Source: a virus. Taken from it: DNA of 61,379 bases. Shown here piece by piece: positions 58,050-61,379 of this stretch. The notes beneath the pieces were generated by a model that had not been told where the DNA came from, ran no database searches, and saw only the letters and a program-made list of their open reading frames with translations. How positions within the stretch are numbered: position 1 is the stretch's first letter; each line of letters opens with the position of its first letter. The translations under genes and the position numbers were made by a program. The stretch is taken from positions 1 through 61,379 of IMG/VR virus record IMGVR_UViG_3300036846_000573. One strand, 5' to 3'.

Positions 58050-59468
58050 ATGGAATACGACGCGCCAAAGATCATCCAGAGTTTTATGCTGGATGATATC
58101 CATCGTATTAGGGTTTTAGTGGGACCCCTCGGGTCCGGCAAGACGATGTCTTGTATTATGGAGTTATTAAAGCGCGCCTGCAAGCAGGTACCGACATCTA
58201 AAGGAATTAGATACACCCGGTTCGCGCTTATCCGTAATACTTTACAACAACTGCGGCAGACCATTTTGGCTGATGCGCAGCAATATCTGGGGCACTGTGC
58301 ACACTATTATGTCACAGATTCTACATTACAGATAAGATTGCACCTGCCCGACCGGACGAGCGTGCACTCGGACTGGATGTTATTACCCTTGGATTCAAAA
58401 GAGGACGTCAGGAGATTATTATCTTTACAACTTACCGGCGCGTGGATCAACGAACTAAGAGAAGTACCCATAGATATTATTAGACCACTTTTAGGTAGAT
58501 GCGGACGCTATCCCAGTAAAGCCCTAGGGGGCGCGACGTGGCGCGGGGTCATCGCCGACACCAACCCGTGGGACACGGATAGCCCTTATCACGACCGCAT
58601 GGTGCTCAACCCGCACCCGTCGTGGAAGCTCTACCACCAGCCCAGCGGGTTGTCGGCGGAGGCCGAGAATATCGAAAATCTGCCGGAAGGTTATTACGAA
58701 GAATTGATGAGCGACAAAGATCCCGACTGGAGCGCGGTGCACGTCGAGTCCGAGTGGGGCACGAGCAATGCCGGGCAGGCGGTGTTCCGCCGGACGTTCC
58801 ATGCGCCGACGCACGTCAAGGACATGCATGTCACGGTCAACCCGAACAAGCCGGTCATGGTCGGTCTCGACTTTGGCCGCACGCCCTGCGCGGTCATCGG
58901 CCAGCACGACAACTTTGGGCGCGCAATTATTTTTCAGGAAATCATCACCGAGGGCATGGGGCTGATCCAGATGATCGAAGAGCATCTGAAACCCGTATTA
59001 TTAAACCCGCCTTTTATTGGTAAGCGGGTGTTTATCGTGGCCGACCCGGCGGGCCGGGCCAAATCCCAGGTCACCGAAGAGACGCCGTTTGATATTTTAA
59101 AAGATCAGGGATTTTTAGCTTACCCCGCCTCGACGAATAGTATCGAGCCCAGACTCCTGGCGGTCGAAAGACTGCTGCGAACGACACTCATCGGTCAACC
59201 TGCCTTACAAATTAATAGGTCCGGCTGCCCTGTGCTTATTTCCTCATTAGGAAACAAGTACAGATACCGCCGCCGGCGGGATGGGCAGATCGACGACATT
59301 CCCGAAAAGCTGCATCCGTGGAGCGATATCTCTGACGCCTTACAGTATTTTTGTTTAGGTACTCAAGCTAACCTCACGGGCCGCGTCATGGCCCGCGAGA
59401 GAAGATTCTTTGCCGGCGTCGCGCCGCCGGGGGCCGAGACGCGGGTGTCGTCCCTCGGCTGGACCTAA
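58050..59468 (+). CDS. Terminase large subunit
   Basis: 472 residues. Walker A GPLGSGKT (25-32), Walker B segment GAWINEL (about 130-136, with N-E), and coupling motif near ADTNPW. The C-terminal nuclease carries VGLDFGRTP (about 270-278, catalytic D) and VADPAGRAKSQ (about 331-341). It cuts and translocates DNA into the prohead through the portal at 54731. The pattern is that of the P22-like / Terminase_6 nuclease group, compatible with headful packaging. Confidence 0.92.
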   Translation: MEYDAPKIIQSFMLDDIHRIRVLVGPLGSGKTMSCIMELLKRACKQVPTSKGIRYTRFALIRNTLQQLRQTILADAQQYLGHCAHYYVTDSTLQIRLHLPDRTSVHSDWMLLPLDSKEDVRRLLSLQLTGAWINELREVPIDIIRPLLGRCGRYPSKALGGATWRGVIADTNPWDTDSPYHDRMVLNPHPSWKLYHQPSGLSAEAENIENLPEGYYEELMSDKDPDWSAVHVESEWGTSNAGQAVFRRTFHAPTHVKDMHVTVNPNKPVMVGLDFGRTPCAVIGQHDNFGRAIIFQEIITEGMGLIQMIEEHLKPVLLNPPFIGKRVFIVADPAGRAKSQVTEETPFDILKDQGFLAYPASTNSIEPRLLAVERLLRTTLIGQPALQINRSGCPVLISSLGNKYRYRRRRDGQIDDIPEKLHPWSDISDALQYFCLGTQANLTGRVMARERRFFAGVAPPGAETRVSSLGWT

Positions 59469-59617
59469 CGTCGACGCTAGGGCGGTTGCGGAGCCCGCTG
59501 GAGGGGCGGAAGCTTTTTTGGCTACCCCCCTACCAGCCTACCTCGTTCACCCCTGTTCTAGGCCATAGGCTGCCGTCCTACGTTGATGTTTGGCGACAGG
59601 GTCTTCCCAGATCAGGC
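59469..59617. other. Intergenic region between converging genes
   Basis: 149 bases, no gene seen. Contains GCTTTTTT at about 59512-59520 after a poorly paired GC-rich segment, so a weak terminator for the packaging operon is possible. A CATAGGC octamer at 59563 resembles the origin repeats. Confidence 0.35.
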
Positions 59618-60151
59618 TTAGCCCGGTACGGCCGGCGGCATTTCCGGCCCGCCACCACCACTACCCGAGCCCGGCGTATGTTCCGGCGGCGCCACGACGA
59701 CCGGCCCGATTCCGGGGTACATGACGATGATGTAAGGTGGCGGCTGGATTGGCTGCACCGGGAAGTTTCCCGGCACTGTCGTTGTCGGGTCGCCGGGCTG
59801 CGGCGGATCTGGCGGCTGGAGATCCGGCGGCACGTTGGGCGGGTAGATCGGCCCTCCACCAACAGTTGGCGGGATTGGGTGCTCCGGATGGCCGGGCCAC
59901 CAGGGCGGCTGCTGGCCTCCGCCTCCGCCTCCACCGGGTGGTTGCGGCCAGACCGTCGGCGGGATGGGATGCTCCGGGTGCCCCGGATACCATGGCGGCT
60001 GACCGCCACCGCCACCTTGACCTGGGGGCATCGGGCCGCCGCCGACCTGGAGGCCGGTGATCGTGGCTTCGCCGAACAGCACGACGTTTTGCTGAGTGCG
60101 ATTATATTTATCGTAAAGTACGCCTGAGATCGTGATTTCTACTGCGGCCAT
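59618..60151 (-). CDS. Pro/Gly-rich protein with duplicated motif
   Basis: 177 residues from the ATG at 60151 (two residues after an upstream in-frame ATG). A folded N-terminus of about 40 residues (AAVEITISGVLYDKYNRTQQ) is followed by Pro/Gly-rich sequence. That part contains two copies of PPW-PGHPEHPIPPTV and Gly runs, and ends in a hydrophobic PPPYIIVMYPGIGPVVV stretch. Function unknown; the design suggests a surface or linker protein. Encoded with the PEP-CTERM gene on the minus strand. Confidence 0.6.
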   Translation of the reverse strand: MAAVEITISGVLYDKYNRTQQNVVLFGEATITGLQVGGGPMPPGQGGGGGQPPWYPGHPEHPIPPTVWPQPPGGGGGGGQQPPWWPGHPEHPIPPTVGGGPIYPPNVPPDLQPPDPPQPGDPTTTVPGNFPVQPIQPPPYIIVMYPGIGPVVVAPPEHTPGSGSGGGGPEMPPAVPG

Positions 60152-60183
60152 GGTCACCCCCTGATTGAGATTTGTAGGTTATA

Positions 60184-60900
60184 CTAACTCCGGCGCCGCC
60201 GCCATGCGACAAATCCCAGCGATGCCAGCATCGTCCCGAGCATTCCCAGTGTACCCGGCTCCGGCACGGGTTGCTGAAATTTGATTTCGGTCTGGCCGCG
60301 ATTGACCAGGGAACCACCGTTGGTCAACAAACCGCTGGCCTCTTCGGTCATGCTGAATAATGCCGGGTCGGTGATCGGCCCGGTGTTGTTGTGCGAGAAC
60401 GAGTCTGCGACGAGGGTCGCGGTGTGCGCAAAGCTATCGATCAGCGCGCCGGGGTGATCGCCGACGCCGCTATCCGCGCCCTGACCATTCGCCGGGTCAT
60501 TCCAAAACTGTAATAAAATATTCGACCCGACGGCAACCTCGAAAGTACCGCTGCCGGATGTATTGAAAGCGTTCACGGGACCGACAAAGTTTGTCGCGCT
60601 GACCGTGAAAGCCACTTGCTTATTGCTGCCTGAATTGTTGATGATCTGCAAAGATGACGTATCCAAGATGTTGGCCGAGCCCATCGTGGCGATGGATACA
60701 TTTCCGTTGACATTAACTCCGTTGATGACCTGATTCGGCAGGGCCAGCGTGCCGACCGCCGGGTTTGAATCGCACGCGGCGTTGTCGATGCAGGTGCCGG
60801 TCGTGCCGCCTATGTCGAAGGAAATTATCAGGGTCGCCTGAGCTTGTTGACTTATTGCCAGCAGCGCTACGGCGGCAACCCCTAACAAAAATTTATTCAT
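60184..60900 (-). CDS. PEP-CTERM sorting-signal protein
   Basis: 238 residues. Signal peptide 1-22 (MNKFLLGVAAVALLAISQQA, then QA). The mature part is beta-rich with Asn/Gly/Ser, including one cysteine pair (near 37 and 44). The C-terminus has the complete PEP-CTERM signal: VPEPG (212-216), a hydrophobic span (217-233) and RRRR (234-237). In hosts with exosortase this directs export, cleavage and surface release or anchoring. A phage copy is unusual; it could alter the host surface or biofilm. Its leader has a hairpin overlapping the GGAGGGG site. Confidence 0.9.
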   Translation of the reverse strand: MNKFLLGVAAVALLAISQQAQATLIISFDIGGTTGTCIDNAACDSNPAVGTLALPNQVINGVNVNGNVSIATMGSANILDTSSLQIINNSGSNKQVAFTVSATNFVGPVNAFNTSGSGTFEVAVGSNILLQFWNDPANGQGADSGVGDHPGALIDSFAHTATLVADSFSHNNTGPITDPALFSMTEEASGLLTNGGSLVNRGQTEIKFQQPVPEPGTLGMLGTMLASLGFVAWRRRRS

Positions 60901-60910
60901 GGCACCCCTC

Positions 60911-60931
60911 CCAGAAAACTACGTTTTCTGG
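60911..60931 (-). promoter_or_regulatory. Leader hairpin overlapping the SD of the PEP-CTERM gene
   Basis: Perfect 9-bp stem (CCAGAAAAC / GTTTTCTGG, 3-base loop) in the untranslated leader, 11 bases before the ATG at 60900. The distal stem bases are the first two G of the ribosome site GGAGGGG on the minus strand. Opening of the stem would expose the full site, so translational control by temperature or by a binding protein is possible. That role is inference; the structure itself is plain. Confidence 0.55.
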
Positions 60932-60955
60932 TTGCAAGCCATAGGCCAACTCAAG

Positions 60956-60980
60956 AACCCAGAGGCATCCTGGGTTTTTT
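60956..60980 (+). terminator. Intrinsic terminator, right copy
   Basis: Same CCCAG/CTGGG stem and T6 tract as at 64-88, within the identical 127-base part of the terminal repeat. Confidence 0.6.
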
Positions 60981-61057
60981 AAAAGTCAAGATTTTTTAGT
61001 GTAAAATATTTAGGAAAGCTGTAAGATTTCTCGACGTTTTTTTGATGGGTTTGGGGC

Positions 61058-61090
61058 GCGACGACGCCGGGTGCACTCCGGCGCCGTCGC
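61058..61090 (+). other. GC-rich hairpin unique to the right terminal copy
   Basis: GCGACGACGCCGG (61058-61070) pairs with CCGGCGCCGTCGC (61078-61090) with one mismatch, around GTGCACT. It is absent from the left copy. Confidence 0.65.
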
Positions 61091-61141
61091 CACTCTTTAC
61101 ATTCGGTACTCTCATATTTAACGGCTGTTTTTATCTCTAAC

Positions 61142-61170
61142 TGGACATTGACACTCGATCAATCCATATT
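61142..61170 (+). promoter_or_regulatory. Promoter of small RNA, right copy
   Basis: TGGACA (61142-61147), 17-base spacer, CATATT (61165-61170). Same spacing and -10 box as the left copy. Confidence 0.55.
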
Positions 61171-61176
61171 CCGAAC

Positions 61177-61339
61177 CAACCTTGTGTCTGCATTCACAAG
61201 GCCGGGATCAGACGGGTCGTGCCCTAAAACCCCGTCCGACTGTGGAACGGTTTGTGTTTAAGCTCCATTACCGTTCGCGACAGTTACTCCCTTTAAGCAA
61301 AGAAACTCGCCGCCCTGTCCCCAGGGCGGCGATTTTTTT
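61177..61339 (+). ncRNA. Structured small RNA, right copy
   Basis: Diverged homologue of the RNA at 182-330. Helices: CCTTGTG/CACAAGG (about 61180-61202), GACGGG/CCCGTC, and ACTGT/ACAGT (61239-61243 with 61280-61284) with GAACGGT/ACCGTTC (61245-61251 with 61270-61276). The last helix is fully Watson-Crick here and contains G-U or changed pairs in the left copy. The loop segment AAGCTCCATT and GCCCTAAAA are unchanged, so these unpaired segments may be the functional contacts. Confidence 0.65.
61308..61339 (+). terminator. Terminator of small RNA, right copy
   Basis: Identical to 299-330: 10-bp GC stem and T7. Confidence 0.9.
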
Positions 61340-61363
61340 GCGCTCGGCTAACGCGGTTCTCTC
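61340..61363 (-). repeat. Antisense single array unit (right copy)
   Basis: Minus strand GAGAGAACCG, eight bases (CGTTAGCC), GAGCGC, as at 331-354, directly after the terminator. Confidence 0.6.
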
Positions 61364-61379
61364 AATCCGCCCGGCTAGA

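Larger units (their letters stand above)
60893..61379. repeat. Right copy of terminal repeat
   Basis: Diverged counterpart of bases 1-370. It contains an insertion relative to the left copy (about 61036-61140) that holds a strong GC-rich hairpin. Beyond that, the promoter, small RNA, terminator and antisense array unit are all present in the same order as in the left copy. The contig ends exactly where identity with base 370 of the left copy ends. Confidence 0.9.

Noticed and set aside
59469-59617. Clear terminator after the large terminase
   Set aside because: The T run near 59515 is preceded by only a four-base stem that I could pair, too weak to call.
1-61379. Exact direct terminal repeats as in T7-type genomes
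   Set aside because: The two ends are not identical over their length; only the outer 127 and 77 bases match exactly, so the ends cannot be assigned as physical termini.
1-61379. tRNA genes, integrase, lysogeny repressor
   Set aside because: No cloverleaf with CCA-type end and no recombinase or repressor motif was found by reading. A dedicated search (tRNA scan, profile search) could still find weak ones.

Overview
The window is a nearly complete tailed-phage genome of about 61 kb with a short-tailed (podovirus-like) structural gene set. It has a portal of P22-like length, small head-tail adaptors, a gp10-like tail protein, very large internal virion proteins, and no tape measure, sheath or long-tail genes. 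I see no integrase, recognisable repressor or tRNA, so a lytic life style is the simpler reading. The host is probably a proteobacterium: the phage carries a protein with a complete PEP-CTERM sorting signal, which only makes sense in a host with exosortase.

Layout. (1) 1-573 and 60901-61379 are diverged copies of one control region. Each encodes a short terminated RNA whose helices are kept by compensatory changes. (2) 1426-2099 is a 670-base non-coding stretch with two terminators and an AT-rich core flanked by inverted short repeats, a candidate replication origin. (3) 2100-11569 (+) is a tightly packed early operon of small proteins, including zinc ribbons, small membrane peptides and a secreted HNH-like protein. 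It also holds a MoxR-type ATPase, a DUF3150-like protein and a metallopeptidase/VWA protein that probably work together. (4) 11571-23858 (+) is replication and recombination: family A DNA polymerase, Cas4/RecB-like nuclease, VRR-NUC-like nuclease, SF2 helicase, a transposase_20-like helix-hairpin-helix protein, a CxxCP protein, and a primase-helicase. (5) 23855-56929 (-) holds all virion proteins: ejection proteins, virion lysozyme, fibres with S74 chaperones, tail and head proteins, capsid, scaffold and portal. (6) 57017-59468 (+) is packaging. (7) 59618-60900 (-) is a Pro/Gly-rich protein and the PEP-CTERM protein.

The most unusual structure is a pair of non-coding arrays on either side of the helicase gene (15048-15939 and 17535-18306). 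Each is a run of 10-base cores separated by 8-base spacers, giving an 18-base period. Two core types alternate strictly (GAGAGNACCG and GAGYGAGCCG) for more than 40 units, while almost every spacer is different. Both arrays begin in the stop codon of the upstream gene. Single units occur at 20852-20890, 51700-51717 and, in antisense, right after the terminator of the small RNA at both contig ends. The arrays are not CRISPRs in the known sense, and stops and frameshifts make them non-coding. I know of no described element of this form.

Two further dispersed motifs run through the genome: a CACTAC/GTAGTG palindrome at about 19 sites, and an approximately 22-base element inserted in early genes in all three reading frames. 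Calls rest on reading the translated sequence only. Family names are from recognition, not from database searches.
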